In this document: positions 15,333 to 24,114 of the stretch, piece by piece | Position numbering within the stretch: position 1 is the first letter of the stretch | Layout of the letters: each line of letters starts with the position of its first letter | NCBI GenBank assembly: GCA_012729015.1 | Contig: JAAYDY010000089.1 | Coordinates: 1-36,367 of the forward strand | From: Phycisphaerae bacterium | GTDB taxonomy: Bacteria > Planctomycetota > Phycisphaerae > FEN-1346 > JAACEH01 | Length of the DNA stretch: 36,367 bases | Reading direction: 5' to 3' | Translations under genes and position numbers: made by a program | The notes under the pieces: model-generated | Database searches by the model: none | Seen by the model: the letters and a program-made list of their open reading frames with translations, nothing else | What the model was told of the DNA's origin: nothing

Positions 15333-17219
15333 ATGAAGGCGACTGGGAAATCTGAGGGTCGTAGACTCGTGTGGAGCATCGCGGCGGCGGTCGTGGTGGC
15401 CGGCGCTGGCGCAGTGTGGGCCTATGGCCAGGAAGCCGCGCAGCCGGCGGAAGAGACGAAGGCGCTCGCGGCGTCCGACGCGGGGACCGAGCCGTCGGCC
15501 GATCCGAAGCCGGCCGGCGAGGCGGCGGCCGCCGACGCCGACGGCGACCTGATTACCGTGAAGTTTCAGGACGTTGAGCTGTCGTCGGTGCTGAAGCTGT
15601 GGGCCGAGCAGCGGCAGTTGAACCTGATGGCCGGCAAGGACGTCCAGGGCAAGGTGACGGCCGAACTGTACGGCGTGACGCTGGACGAGGCGCTGCATGC
15701 CGTGCTGGACGTCAACGGGTACGCGTTTCGGCGCGACGGGAAGTTCATCTTCATCTACACGAAGCAGCAGCTTGAGGAACTGAAGGTCAAGGAGGCGAAG
15801 ACCGACACGCGCGTGTTCCACCTGAACTTCATCAACGTGGACGACGCGCGTCAGATCATCCAGCCGGCGTTGTCGGAGAAGGCGAAGGTGGCGGGGACGT
15901 CGCGTGCGGCCGAGGGCATTCCGTCGGGCGGCACGGCCGTCGGCGGCGACAGCCTCAGCGCGCAGGACGTGCTCGTCGTGACCGACTACGTGGACAACCT
16001 GAAGCAGGTGGAGCACATCCTGGGGCTGCTGGACGTGAGGCCGAAGCAGGTGCTCGTGGAGGCCACGATCCTGGAGGTGACCCTTCAGGACGATTGCAGC
16101 CTGGGCATCGACTTCAACGTGCTGGCGGGCATCGATTTCAGGGGCCTGACGCCGGCGACGGGCTACGACGTACTGAACCCGAACAGCACCGTGATGAATG
16201 CGGGGCTGGCTGCCGGGACCGTGGACATTCCGTACGGGCGCACCGGCACAACCGGGTTCGCAACGCCCGGCACGGGCTTCCAGGTGGGCGTCATGACGAG
16301 CGAGGTGAGCGTGTTTGTGCAGGCGCTCGAAACGGTCAGCGATGTGAACATCCTGTCGAATCCGAAGGTGCTGGCGCTGAACAAGCAGCGGGCCGAGGTC
16401 ATCGTCGGTCGCCGTCTGGGCTACCGGACGACGACGGTGACGCAGACGACGGCGGTGGAAACGGTGGAGTTTCTTGATACGGGCACGCAGTTGCAGTTCC
16501 GGCCGTTTGTCAGCAACGACGGGTTCGTTCGGATGGAAATCCATCCGGAGGTGTCCAACGGTTCGATTGACGGCCTGGGGCTGCCGAGCGAGACGACCAC
16601 GGAAGTGACCTGCAACGTGATGGTCCGCGACGGGCACACGATCGTCATCGGGGGCCTGTTCGATGAGAACACGCAGATCGACAAGTCGCAGGTTCCGGGC
16701 CTGGGGAATCTTCCCTTGGTGGGGGCGCTGTTCCGCCAGGACCATCAGGCGACCACGCGGCGCGAGATCATTGTGCTCCTGACGCCGCACATTGTGGATC
16801 ACGGAGAGGCGGAGGCCGAGGGCCGCGAGTTGTTGGACGTCGTTGAGCAAACCATGAGCGGGCTTCGGTCGCGGTTTCCGCTGTATACGCGGGAGAAACT
16901 GACGCAACTGCACGTGTCGGAGGCCGAGAAGTTCTACAACAAGTACCTGGAGACGAACTCGGTGCAGGACCGCGGCCTGGCATTGTGGAACCTGAAGCTG
17001 GCCCGGCACGTGGCGCCGAACAACCGGCAGGTGCGGGAGCTGATTGACAAGCTGGAGACCGAGCAGGGCGTGGCGCGTCCGAGGCTTCAGAGCGAGAGCG
17101 TGTTGTGGCGAAGGCTGAACCAGAGCGGGATGCTGGATGGGTTGCCGCCTGTGCCGGCGCGATCGGGTGAGGCGGCGGAGAGTCCGCAGCCCAACGAGAT
17201 CGCGAAGCCACAGGACTGA
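15333..17219 (+). CDS. pilQ: Outer-membrane secretin PilQ/GspD with C-terminal helical extension
   Basis: This is the 628-residue ring-forming channel through which the filament passes the outer membrane. It has a signal-like N-terminus (membrane segment about 14-30), an Ala/Pro/Glu-rich linker, an STN-type N0 domain (about 73-145), an N1-type repeat (about 160-235), and the secretin core (about 330-490) with VPGLGNLPLVGALF at 454-467 and the RREIIVLLTPHIV end. A non-standard tail of about 135 residues follows the core. It contains YNKYLETN and WNLKLARHVAPNNRQVRELI, helical hairpins resembling tetratricopeptide repeats. There is no AMIN domain. The start at 15333 has GGAGAAG upstream. The tail may replace a pilotin or bind the TPR lipoprotein encoded next. 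Confidence 0.92.
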   Translation: MKATGKSEGRRLVWSIAAAVVVAGAGAVWAYGQEAAQPAEETKALAASDAGTEPSADPKPAGEAAAADADGDLITVKFQDVELSSVLKLWAEQRQLNLMAGKDVQGKVTAELYGVTLDEALHAVLDVNGYAFRRDGKFIFIYTKQQLEELKVKEAKTDTRVFHLNFINVDDARQIIQPALSEKAKVAGTSRAAEGIPSGGTAVGGDSLSAQDVLVVTDYVDNLKQVEHILGLLDVRPKQVLVEATILEVTLQDDCSLGIDFNVLAGIDFRGLTPATGYDVLNPNSTVMNAGLAAGTVDIPYGRTGTTGFATPGTGFQVGVMTSEVSVFVQALETVSDVNILSNPKVLALNKQRAEVIVGRRLGYRTTTVTQTTAVETVEFLDTGTQLQFRPFVSNDGFVRMEIHPEVSNGSIDGLGLPSETTTEVTCNVMVRDGHTIVIGGLFDENTQIDKSQVPGLGNLPLVGALFRQDHQATTRREIIVLLTPHIVDHGEAEAEGRELLDVVEQTMSGLRSRFPLYTREKLTQLHVSEAEKFYNKYLETNSVQDRGLALWNLKLARHVAPNNRQVRELIDKLETEQGVARPRLQSESVLWRRLNQSGMLDGLPPVPARSGEAAESPQPNEIAKPQD

Positions 17220-17244
17220 GTGCGTCTTCTGAGGGAGAACGGCG

Positions 17245-18450
17245 ATGAAGCGAATGACATGGATTGTCGTGTGGGCCCTGATGCTGGTGACGGCCGGTTG
17301 CCAGACGCAGCGCGAGGCTCGCGAGAGTGCGCAGCAGCGGTGGGTGCTGGCCCGCAACAAGGTGCATCTGCAACTGGCCCTGGAGCAGTACAAGGCCGGG
17401 CAGATGGACAACTGCAAGCAGCAGCTTGCGAAGGTCCTGGCCACGGCGGAGCCGCCGGTGACGGCGTACCTGCTGGCCGCGAAGGTGGCCCTGTACGAGA
17501 AGCGGTTCGACGAGGCCCGCGGCTACCTGGAAGTGGCGCTGCATGCGGGCCCGAACGCGCCGGATGCGTGGTACGCCAAGGCGCTGCTGGACGAGCATGA
17601 CGACAACCTCGAAGCGGCTGTCGAGGCGATGGCCAAGGCCCATGTGCTGGATCCGAGCGATCCGGAGTACCTGATCTGTCTGGCGGAGCTGCATGTCAAG
17701 CGAGGCGAAGCGGACCGGGCGTTGGAGGTCCTGGAGACGGCGCAGGGCCGATTCGCGTCGCACGCCGGCGTGCAGAGCGCGTTGGCCGACCTGTACACGC
17801 TGAAGGGGCAGCATGCGAAGGCGATCGTGTCGCTGCGGCGGATTCTTCGCGTCAGCGGCGGCGACGAGGACGTCAAGCAGCGTCTGGCCCTGGCCCTGGC
17901 GGCCGACGGACAGGCCGGGCAGGCGGCGCCGATGCTGGAGCAGATGATCGCGGCGCAGAAGGGCGACTGCACGGCCCTGCGTGCGGCCCTGGCGGACTGC
18001 TATCTGCGGCTGGAGAACTACGCCAAGGCCGAAGCCACATATGCGACGCTGTGCGCGAAGGAGCCGGCGAACGCTGTCTGGAATTACCGACTGGCCGAGG
18101 TCTACGCGCTTCAGCACGACGACGATGCGGCGATGGAGCGGGCCATGCACCTGATTGCGATGGACCCGTCTCACAGCGATGCTCGGGCCCTGGTGGGCTA
18201 TCTCCAGATGACCCGCGGCGACCTGGAAGGGGCCGAGAAGAATCTGCGACTGGCCCTGGACGGCGCCAGCCAGCCGACCCTGGTGGCCGTGGCTCTGACG
18301 AAGACTTTGCAGCGGCTTGGGCGCGAGAAGGAAGCCGGCGAGGTCTGGGCCGAGTACGGCGGTCAGATCGAGGTGGCCCGGCGCAACGGCGCCACCGGTC
18401 CCATGGCGACGACCCATGCCGGGGCGTTCAACCTGGGGCGCGGACTGTAG
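17245..18450 (+). CDS. TPR-repeat lipoprotein, probable pilus-biogenesis factor
   Basis: This is a 401-residue lipoprotein. The signal peptide ends in the lipobox LVTAGC (Cys near residue 19), so it should be lipidated and anchored in an outer or inner membrane. The rest is built of tetratricopeptide repeats, about eight helical pairs, recognisable as LALEQYKAGQMD, LEVALHAGPNAPDAWYAKA, AKAHVLDPSDPEYLICLAELH, AEATYATLCAKEPANA and others. PilF/PilW pilotins, which help secretins assemble, are also TPR lipoproteins, though usually shorter with about six repeats. The gene follows pilQ by 25 bp, so a secretin-related function is likely. It is not a close PilF match. Confidence 0.85.
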   Translation: MKRMTWIVVWALMLVTAGCQTQREARESAQQRWVLARNKVHLQLALEQYKAGQMDNCKQQLAKVLATAEPPVTAYLLAAKVALYEKRFDEARGYLEVALHAGPNAPDAWYAKALLDEHDDNLEAAVEAMAKAHVLDPSDPEYLICLAELHVKRGEADRALEVLETAQGRFASHAGVQSALADLYTLKGQHAKAIVSLRRILRVSGGDEDVKQRLALALAADGQAGQAAPMLEQMIAAQKGDCTALRAALADCYLRLENYAKAEATYATLCAKEPANAVWNYRLAEVYALQHDDDAAMERAMHLIAMDPSHSDARALVGYLQMTRGDLEGAEKNLRLALDGASQPTLVAVALTKTLQRLGREKEAGEVWAEYGGQIEVARRNGATGPMATTHAGAFNLGRGL

Positions 18451-18493
18451 AGTGCAAGCGGGGGATGGGACCGAACTCGGTGGCGGACAGGCG

Positions 18494-19933
18494 ATGAAGT
18501 CGCGGCAGTGGATCATTCTCGTGGCGCTTGCGGTGGTGGCGTTGGGGGCAGTGGCCCTCATCGTGTGGCCCAACCTGCGCGCCGACCACGCGCTCTCCCT
18601 CCATGTCGTGGTCGGCGCACCTCTCCTGGTGTTGTGCTCGGCCGCGCTGGGATGGTTGGCGCCGCGGTGGCTTGCCGCCGATGCTCCGGACCGGCTCGCC
18701 GAGCACCTGGAGGCGGTGGTTCGGGACGGGCGGCTCGACGACGCCGCCGGTGTGCCGGCGGCTGGCGGCTCGCGCCTGCTGTCGTCGCTTGGTGCCTTCA
18801 TGGGGGCTGTCCATGAGCGTCTGGAGGTCCAGCAACTGGCGTTGCGGGAAGAGCAGATTCGCACGCGCATTCTCCAGGCCGACAAGCAGCACATGCAGGC
18901 GGTGCTCAACTCGATCTCGGACGCGGTGCTGGTGACGAATGCGTTTGGCGATGTGACGCTGGCCAACGGCGCAGCCGAGGACGTGTGGAATTTCACGTTC
19001 GAGGCCGAGCGGCGGACGCCCGTGGCCGACGTGGCCGGGGATGTGCTCCTGACGCAGGCCATGGAACAACTCAGGCAGAGCGAGCACCGGGTGCCGCGGA
19101 AGGTGATTGAAATCGAGCGCGGCACGGACGGCGACCTGCGCATCTACAAGGCCACGGTCAGCGCGGTGCGCAGCGAGCAGGGCGAAGGCAGCGAGCTGTC
19201 GGGCATGGTGGTCGTGCTGCATGACGTGACGCGGGAGCGGGAGATGGCCCGCATGAAGAACGACTTCGTGTCCAAGGTGACGCACGAATTGCGGACGCCG
19301 CTGTCGAGCATCCGGGCGTACGTCGAGATGCTGGTCGAAGGGGAGGCCGAGGAACCTGAGACGCGCAACGAGTTCTACAAGATCATTGACAGCGAGAGCG
19401 ACCGCCTGAGCCGCATGATCGACAACATTCTGAACATCAGCCGGATCGAGGCGGGCGTGACCAAGGTCCAGAAGGAGAACCTGGCGCTGACCGGGCTTCT
19501 GAAGAACGTGGTGGAGGTGCTGACGCCGCAGGCCGGCGAGAAGCACCAGGTGCTTGAGGCGGAACTGTCGCCGGTGTTCTACCAGGTGTTCGGCGACCGC
19601 GACATGCTGTACCAGGCGATTCTGAACGTGGTGTCGAACGCCATCAAGTACACGCCGGAGGGCGGCAGCATCCGGCTGTCGAGCGACCTGGTGGGCGGCA
19701 TGGCCGTGGTGAAGGTGGCCGACACGGGCCTGGGGATTCCGAAGGACGATCTGCCGCGGCTGTTCCAGAAGTTCTACCGGGTCGGCGTCAACAAGGGAGC
19801 GGCCAAGGGGACCGGGCTGGGCCTGGCCCTGGTCAAGGAGATTGTCGAGACGCTGCACCACGGCAAGGTGTCCGTGGAGTCGGAGGTGGGCAAGGGAACG
19901 ACGTTTGTACTTCAATTGCCGGTCGCCGAGTAA
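18494..19933 (+). CDS. PAS-domain membrane sensor histidine kinase
   Basis: This is a 479-residue sensor kinase. Two membrane helices (about residues 6-26 and 36-58) enclose only a short external loop, so sensing is probably intramembrane or cytoplasmic. A linker and a PAS domain (about 130-247, LNSISDAVLVTNAFGDVTLANGA across 138-160) follow. Next come the HisKA domain with phospho-acceptor His264 in KVTHELRTPLSSIRAY and the catalytic domain with N-box NVVSNAIKYTPEGG (378-391), G1 DTGLGIP (410-416), F-box FQKFY and G2 GTGLGL (439-444). All catalytic boxes are intact. The start at 18494 is the first Met giving this membrane topology. The receiver gene follows by 25 bp and is its likely partner. 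Confidence 0.93.
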   Translation: MKSRQWIILVALAVVALGAVALIVWPNLRADHALSLHVVVGAPLLVLCSAALGWLAPRWLAADAPDRLAEHLEAVVRDGRLDDAAGVPAAGGSRLLSSLGAFMGAVHERLEVQQLALREEQIRTRILQADKQHMQAVLNSISDAVLVTNAFGDVTLANGAAEDVWNFTFEAERRTPVADVAGDVLLTQAMEQLRQSEHRVPRKVIEIERGTDGDLRIYKATVSAVRSEQGEGSELSGMVVVLHDVTREREMARMKNDFVSKVTHELRTPLSSIRAYVEMLVEGEAEEPETRNEFYKIIDSESDRLSRMIDNILNISRIEAGVTKVQKENLALTGLLKNVVEVLTPQAGEKHQVLEAELSPVFYQVFGDRDMLYQAILNVVSNAIKYTPEGGSIRLSSDLVGGMAVVKVADTGLGIPKDDLPRLFQKFYRVGVNKGAAKGTGLGLALVKEIVETLHHGKVSVESEVGKGTTFVLQLPVAE

Positions 19934-19958
19934 TGTGCGGAGCACATGAGGAGATGCG

Positions 19959-20345
19959 ATGGAACGCGCGAAGATTCTGATTGCCGATGACGAAGCTCAC
20001 ATCATTCACGTGGTGCAACTGAAGTTGCAGAACGGCGGATTCGACGTCGTGACGGCGATGGACGGCCGCGAGGCGCTCGAGTTGGCGCGCCGCGAGCGGC
20101 CGCAGTTGCTGATCAGCGACCTCCAGATGCCCATTCTGAGCGGATTGGAGCTTGCCGCGGCACTGTACCAGGATCCTCAGACGCGACACCTGCCGATCAT
20201 TCTGTTGACGGCCAAAGGGTTCGAAGTGGATGACGAAGCGACCGCCCGGACCAATGTCCGGATGATCATGACCAAGCCGTTCAGCCCGCGCGAGCTACTG
20301 GCGCGCGTCAACGAACTGGTGGAACAGCCGGCCGGCGTCTGCTGA
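19959..20345 (+). CDS. Stand-alone response regulator receiver protein
   Basis: This is a 128-residue receiver domain without an output domain, like CheY or PilG/PilH. The acidic pocket Asp10-Asp11, phospho-acceptor Asp54 (LLISDLQMP), switch Thr84 (LLTAKG) and Lys106 (TKPFSP) are all present, so it should be phosphorylated, most likely by the kinase encoded just upstream. With no effector of its own it probably acts by binding the HD-GYP protein or the pilus motor. The start has GAGGAG about six bases upstream. A small palindrome (ATGTGC at 19933-19938, GCACAT at 19942-19947) lies in the gap after the kinase. Ten bp separate its stop from the HD-GYP start. Confidence 0.93.
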   Translation: MERAKILIADDEAHIIHVVQLKLQNGGFDVVTAMDGREALELARRERPQLLISDLQMPILSGLELAAALYQDPQTRHLPIILLTAKGFEVDDEATARTNVRMIMTKPFSPRELLARVNELVEQPAGVC

Positions 20346-20355
20346 GGAGAGCCCC

Positions 20356-22026
20356 GTGACGACCTTCAAGCTGCCCGAACAGAAGCCGGTGCCGACGGAG
20401 AGCATCGATTCGTGGTGCCGCGAACTGACCGACCTGACGGGTCTGGCGTTTGCGGCCTGGGACGAGTCGCTTCGATTCTGGATGCCGGTCGGATTCTCGA
20501 CGATGCTGACGGGGCTGGTGGTCGGCTCCGATCCGCTGCGCGCCATGATGCGCGAGCACGTGAAACAGGCGTTCGCGAGCGGTTGCCCGCAACAGGCGAC
20601 TCTGGGTGACGGCCTGCGGCTCGTGGCGGCGCCGGTGTTTCGTCGGAGCCGCCCGGTGTTCGTGGTGGCCGCCGCGGTTCTCGGGGCGGCCGGTGCGACG
20701 GACTCTGCGGAGGCGTGGCTGGCGGAACACGGCGGCTGCACGCAGGAAGAGGCGCGCCGGCGGCTTCGCGGCGAGCGGCCCGTGGACGACGACGCCCTGG
20801 CGGCTATCACGCGGCTGCTGACTCAGTTCGGCGGCGAGCGCATCAAGCGAATCGACGCCGAGGAAGAGGTGGTGTCGGTAGGGGCGAAGCTGTCGGAGAG
20901 CTACGAGGAAATCACGCTGTACCAGCGGATCGCCTCGAAGATCCGGGTGTCGCAGCCGTCGGAGGCCTTCTTCCAGGCCCTGTGCTCCGAGATGCTGGAG
21001 TTTCTGGAGATCGAGGGTCTGGCCGCGCTGTTCCGCGATTCGCACGAGCACGGAGACGAACCGCGCGTGGTCACGGTCGGCGACGTGTCGCTGGACGCCG
21101 AGGCGCTGCTGCGGCTGTACCATCACTTCGAGCGCGACCTGATGGACGGCCGCGAAGCGATCATTGCCAACGACTGCCGCGCGGGCGACGACTTCAGTGC
21201 GGTGGTCCCGGGCGTCAACAACATGGTCCTGGTGCCGATGCGGCAAGGCAACAAGCTGTACGGCATCCTGGCTGCATTCAACAAGCTGGACCAGGGCGAG
21301 TTCTTCTCGACCGACGTGAAGCTGGTGTCGTCGGTCACGGGAACGATTGCCGTGTTCGTCGAGAACTCGCACCTGTACGACAACCTGCACCAGCTGATGC
21401 TGGGCACGGTGCGAGCCCTGGTGTCGAGCATCGATGCGAAGGACCAGTATACGTGCGGTCACAGCGAGCGCGTGGCGTGGATCTCGCGTCGGATTGCGGA
21501 GCGCATGGGCCTGGACGGGGAGTTCGTCGAGCGGGTGTACCTGGCCGGACTGCTGCACGACATCGGGAAGATCGGCATCCCGGAGGCAATCCTGCTGAAG
21601 AACGGTCGCCTGGAGCCGCAGGAGTACGACGTGATGAAGCGGCACCCGCTGATCGGCGCGAAGATTCTGGCCGGCGTGCGGGAACTGGAAGACGTGATTC
21701 CCGGCGTGTTGCATCATCACGAGCGTCTGGATGGGCGGGGATACCCGAAGGGCCTGGGCGGCGAGGGCGTGCCGCTGGAGGGGCGCATCATCGGCCTGGC
21801 GGACTCGTTGGACGCGATGACATCGCACCGTGTGTACCGGCCGGCGATGCCCCGGGAGAAGGTGGAGAACGAGATCGTTCGTTGCACGGGCACGCAGTTC
21901 GATGTGCGATGCGTGGACGCCCTGATGGACATCGGCCTGACGGAGGTTCTGGACAGCGTGCCGACGCAGAGCGGCGAGTTGCCCCTGAGCCCGCGTGCGG
22001 GCCTTCAATGGAAGGGGTTGCCATGA
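20356..22026 (+). CDS. GAF and HD-GYP domain protein, predicted cyclic-di-GMP phosphodiesterase
   Basis: This is a 556-residue soluble protein. Residues 1-165 form a divergent sensory-like region that I do not recognise. Residues about 185-340 resemble a GAF domain (ending in IAVFVENSHLYDNL). Residues about 350-525 are an HD-GYP domain with HSERV (369-373), HDIGKIGIP (401-409), MKRHP, HHHERLDGRGYP (453-464) and ADSLDAMTS. The metal ligands and the GYP triplet are intact, so cyclic-di-GMP hydrolysis is expected. The start is GTG at 20356 after GAGGAG. The gene follows the receiver by ten bp and overlaps the STAS gene (ATGA). Its place just before pilB suggests local control of pilus activity by lowering cyclic-di-GMP. 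No GGDEF or EAL protein is in the window. Confidence 0.92.
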   Translation: MTTFKLPEQKPVPTESIDSWCRELTDLTGLAFAAWDESLRFWMPVGFSTMLTGLVVGSDPLRAMMREHVKQAFASGCPQQATLGDGLRLVAAPVFRRSRPVFVVAAAVLGAAGATDSAEAWLAEHGGCTQEEARRRLRGERPVDDDALAAITRLLTQFGGERIKRIDAEEEVVSVGAKLSESYEEITLYQRIASKIRVSQPSEAFFQALCSEMLEFLEIEGLAALFRDSHEHGDEPRVVTVGDVSLDAEALLRLYHHFERDLMDGREAIIANDCRAGDDFSAVVPGVNNMVLVPMRQGNKLYGILAAFNKLDQGEFFSTDVKLVSSVTGTIAVFVENSHLYDNLHQLMLGTVRALVSSIDAKDQYTCGHSERVAWISRRIAERMGLDGEFVERVYLAGLLHDIGKIGIPEAILLKNGRLEPQEYDVMKRHPLIGAKILAGVRELEDVIPGVLHHHERLDGRGYPKGLGGEGVPLEGRIIGLADSLDAMTSHRVYRPAMPREKVENEIVRCTGTQFDVRCVDALMDIGLTEVLDSVPTQSGELPLSPRAGLQWKGLP

Positions 22027-22358
22027 CGACCACCGCGGAGAAATACGGCGACGTGACGGTGATCAGCGTCGAGTCGGAGTTCTCGGGCGACACGGTGAGC
22101 CAGTTCCGCCGTGTGGCCGAAGAGCGTCTGGCCGGCGAGCAGCAGTGGTTCATCCTCGACTTCGAGAAGACCGTCAGCATGGACTCGGCGGCGCTGGAGG
22201 CGTTGCTCTGGTTCCGCGACGAGGTGGAGGGCCGGACGGGCCTTGTCAAGGTGTGCGGCCTGGACGACACGTGCGCGAAGGTGTTCGAGTTGACGCGGTT
22301 CGACCGCAAATTCGAGGTCTTCGGCGAACTGACCGAAGCCATGAAGTCCTATGAGTAG
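22023..22358 (+). CDS. STAS-domain (anti-sigma-factor antagonist-like) protein
   Basis: This is a 111-residue single STAS domain. The motif FILDFEKTVSMDSAALEALL (residues 43-62) corresponds to the conserved loop and helix of SpoIIAA/RsbV-type proteins, and Ser55 occupies the phosphorylated position. The RTGLVKVCGL strand and the AKVFELTRFDRKFEVF end also fit the family. Such proteins are partner-switching elements controlled by a serine kinase and a phosphatase; neither is present here. The start overlaps the HD-GYP stop (ATGA), with GGAAGGGG upstream. The end touches the pilB region. It may link the kinase or HD-GYP signal to PilB or to a sigma-factor partner elsewhere; this is inference from gene order. 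Confidence 0.87.
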   Translation: MTTTAEKYGDVTVISVESEFSGDTVSQFRRVAEERLAGEQQWFILDFEKTVSMDSAALEALLWFRDEVEGRTGLVKVCGLDDTCAKVFELTRFDRKFEVFGELTEAMKSYE

Positions 22359-22368
22359 GAACGGTTCC

Positions 22369-24081
22369 ATGGTAGCGCAGACAGGCGAGAAGATCAGGCT
22401 CGGGGATGTCCTGCTGGAACAGGGCGTTGTGTCCAGGGAGCAACTGGACGAGGCCCTCGTTCAGCAGAAGCAGTCGGGCGGCAAGAAACTGCTGGGCGAA
22501 GTGCTTGTGTCCATGGGCTTCTGCTCCGAAGACGACATCATCCGGGCGTTGGCCGGCAACTACGGCGTGCCGTACGCGAAGATCAACCCGCGGCTGGTGG
22601 ACGCCTCGGTGATCGACACGCTGCCGCGGGAGTTCCTGGACCGTCACCGCGTGCTGCCGCTGTTCAAGGTGCGTAACGTGCTGACGGTGGCCATGGCCGA
22701 GCCGTCGAACATGTTTCTGGCGGACGAGATGTCGCAGATCAGCGGCCTGGAAATCCAGGTGGTGGCCGCGTCGGCGCAGGACATCGTCAACACGCTGCAA
22801 AGCTACGTCAGCTCGGCCAACGTGTTCGTCATCGACGAGATCATCGAGGACATCAACGCCAAGGACTTCGAGCTGATCGAGTCGCAGGTCGAGGACATTG
22901 CGAACGTGGAAGATGCCGGCGAGCACTCGCCGGTCGTCAAGCTGGTCAACTACCTGGTTTTCGATGCGGTGCGCCAGAACGCCTCGGACATTCACATCGA
23001 GCCTGACGACAACATGACCCGCGTGCGGTACCGCGTGGACGGGACACTGTACGAGGCGTTCCGCCCGCCGCACCGGATGCACGCCTCGCTTGTGAGCCGC
23101 ATCAAGATCATGAGCCAGCTCGACATTTCCGAGCGGCGTCTGCCGCAGGACGGCGGCATCCACGTCATGATGCAGGGGCGGCCCATCGACCTGCGTATCA
23201 GCACGTTGCCGGGGCCGAACGGCGAGAAGGTCGTCATCCGTATCTTCGACAACCGGAACATGATGGTCAACCTGGAGAAACTCGGCTTCGAGTTCGACAT
23301 GCTGGAGGAATTCAAGAAGCTGATCGCCAGCCCGAACGGCATTCTCCTGGTGACCGGGCCGACCGGCAGCGGCAAGAGCACCACGCTCTACAGTGTCTTG
23401 AACGAGCTGAACAGCCCGGACGTCAACATCTCGACGGTCGAGGACCCGATCGAGTTCAACCTGCGCGGGATCAACCAGTTCCAGACGAACGAGCGGATCG
23501 GGTTCACGTTCTCGGCGGCACTGAGAAGCCTGCTGCGGCAGGACCCGGACATCATCATGGTGGGCGAGGTCCGCGACGAGGAGACGGCCAAGATCGCCGT
23601 GCAGGCTGCGCTGACAGGGCACTTGGTCATCTCGACGCTGCACACGAACGACGCGGCTGCGGCCATCACGCGGCTGCAGAACATCGGCGTCGAGCCGTAC
23701 CTGGTGTCGGCAAGCGTGGTGGGCATCCTGGCCCAGCGGCTGGTGCGGAAGATCTGCACGCACTGCAAGGAAACCTACAGTCCGCCGCTGCACCTTCGCC
23801 GTCTGGCGGGGTCCAAGATCGAGGGCATCGACACGTTCTACCGCGGCAAGGGGTGCCCGAAGTGTCGCAACACGGGGTTCCAGGGGCGCATCGGCGTCTA
23901 CGAACTGATGGCGATGAGCGACGAGATTCGCGACCTGGTGGTGCACGGGGCGCCATTGGACGAGATTCGCAAAGCGGCAATGGCCGGCAACATGGTGACG
24001 CTGCGTGCCGACGGCATGAAGAAGGTGCGTGCGGGCATCACGACGCTTGAAGAGGTGATTCGTATCAGCGACGGCCGCTGA
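22369..24081 (+). CDS. pilB: Type IV pilus assembly ATPase PilB (GspE family) with MshEN N-terminal domain
   Basis: PilB is the hexameric motor that powers pilin polymerisation at the inner membrane. The 570-residue product has an N-terminal MshEN/T2SSE-N domain (about 8-140), a linker and N2 domain, then Walker A GPTGSGKST (330-338), the Asp box EDPIEF, Walker B IIMVGEVRDEET (395-406), and a tetracysteine zinc site (Cys463, Cys466, Cys496, Cys499). The MshEN part carries two 24-residue motifs (10-33 and 41-64); the first begins RLG, the second LLG. An upstream ATG at 22351 overlaps the STAS gene by eight bases and lacks a ribosome site. The ATG at 22369 has AGGA eight bases upstream and is chosen. 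The Cys pairs and the MshEN domain favour an extension ATPase over PilT. Confidence 0.95.
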   Translation: MVAQTGEKIRLGDVLLEQGVVSREQLDEALVQQKQSGGKKLLGEVLVSMGFCSEDDIIRALAGNYGVPYAKINPRLVDASVIDTLPREFLDRHRVLPLFKVRNVLTVAMAEPSNMFLADEMSQISGLEIQVVAASAQDIVNTLQSYVSSANVFVIDEIIEDINAKDFELIESQVEDIANVEDAGEHSPVVKLVNYLVFDAVRQNASDIHIEPDDNMTRVRYRVDGTLYEAFRPPHRMHASLVSRIKIMSQLDISERRLPQDGGIHVMMQGRPIDLRISTLPGPNGEKVVIRIFDNRNMMVNLEKLGFEFDMLEEFKKLIASPNGILLVTGPTGSGKSTTLYSVLNELNSPDVNISTVEDPIEFNLRGINQFQTNERIGFTFSAALRSLLRQDPDIIMVGEVRDEETAKIAVQAALTGHLVISTLHTNDAAAAITRLQNIGVEPYLVSASVVGILAQRLVRKICTHCKETYSPPLHLRRLAGSKIEGIDTFYRGKGCPKCRNTGFQGRIGVYELMAMSDEIRDLVVHGAPLDEIRKAAMAGNMVTLRADGMKKVRAGITTLEEVIRISDGR

Positions 24082-24114
24082 GGGGTCGCGACCGTGTAAC
24101 AGGAGTCGGAGGCT

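Noticed and set aside
15111..17444. 777-codon open frame on the minus strand
   Set aside because: It is antisense to pilQ; no motif and no ribosome site.
16768..19143. 791-codon open frame on the minus strand
   Set aside because: It is antisense to the pilQ end, the TPR lipoprotein and the kinase; low-complexity Arg/Ser/Pro composition.
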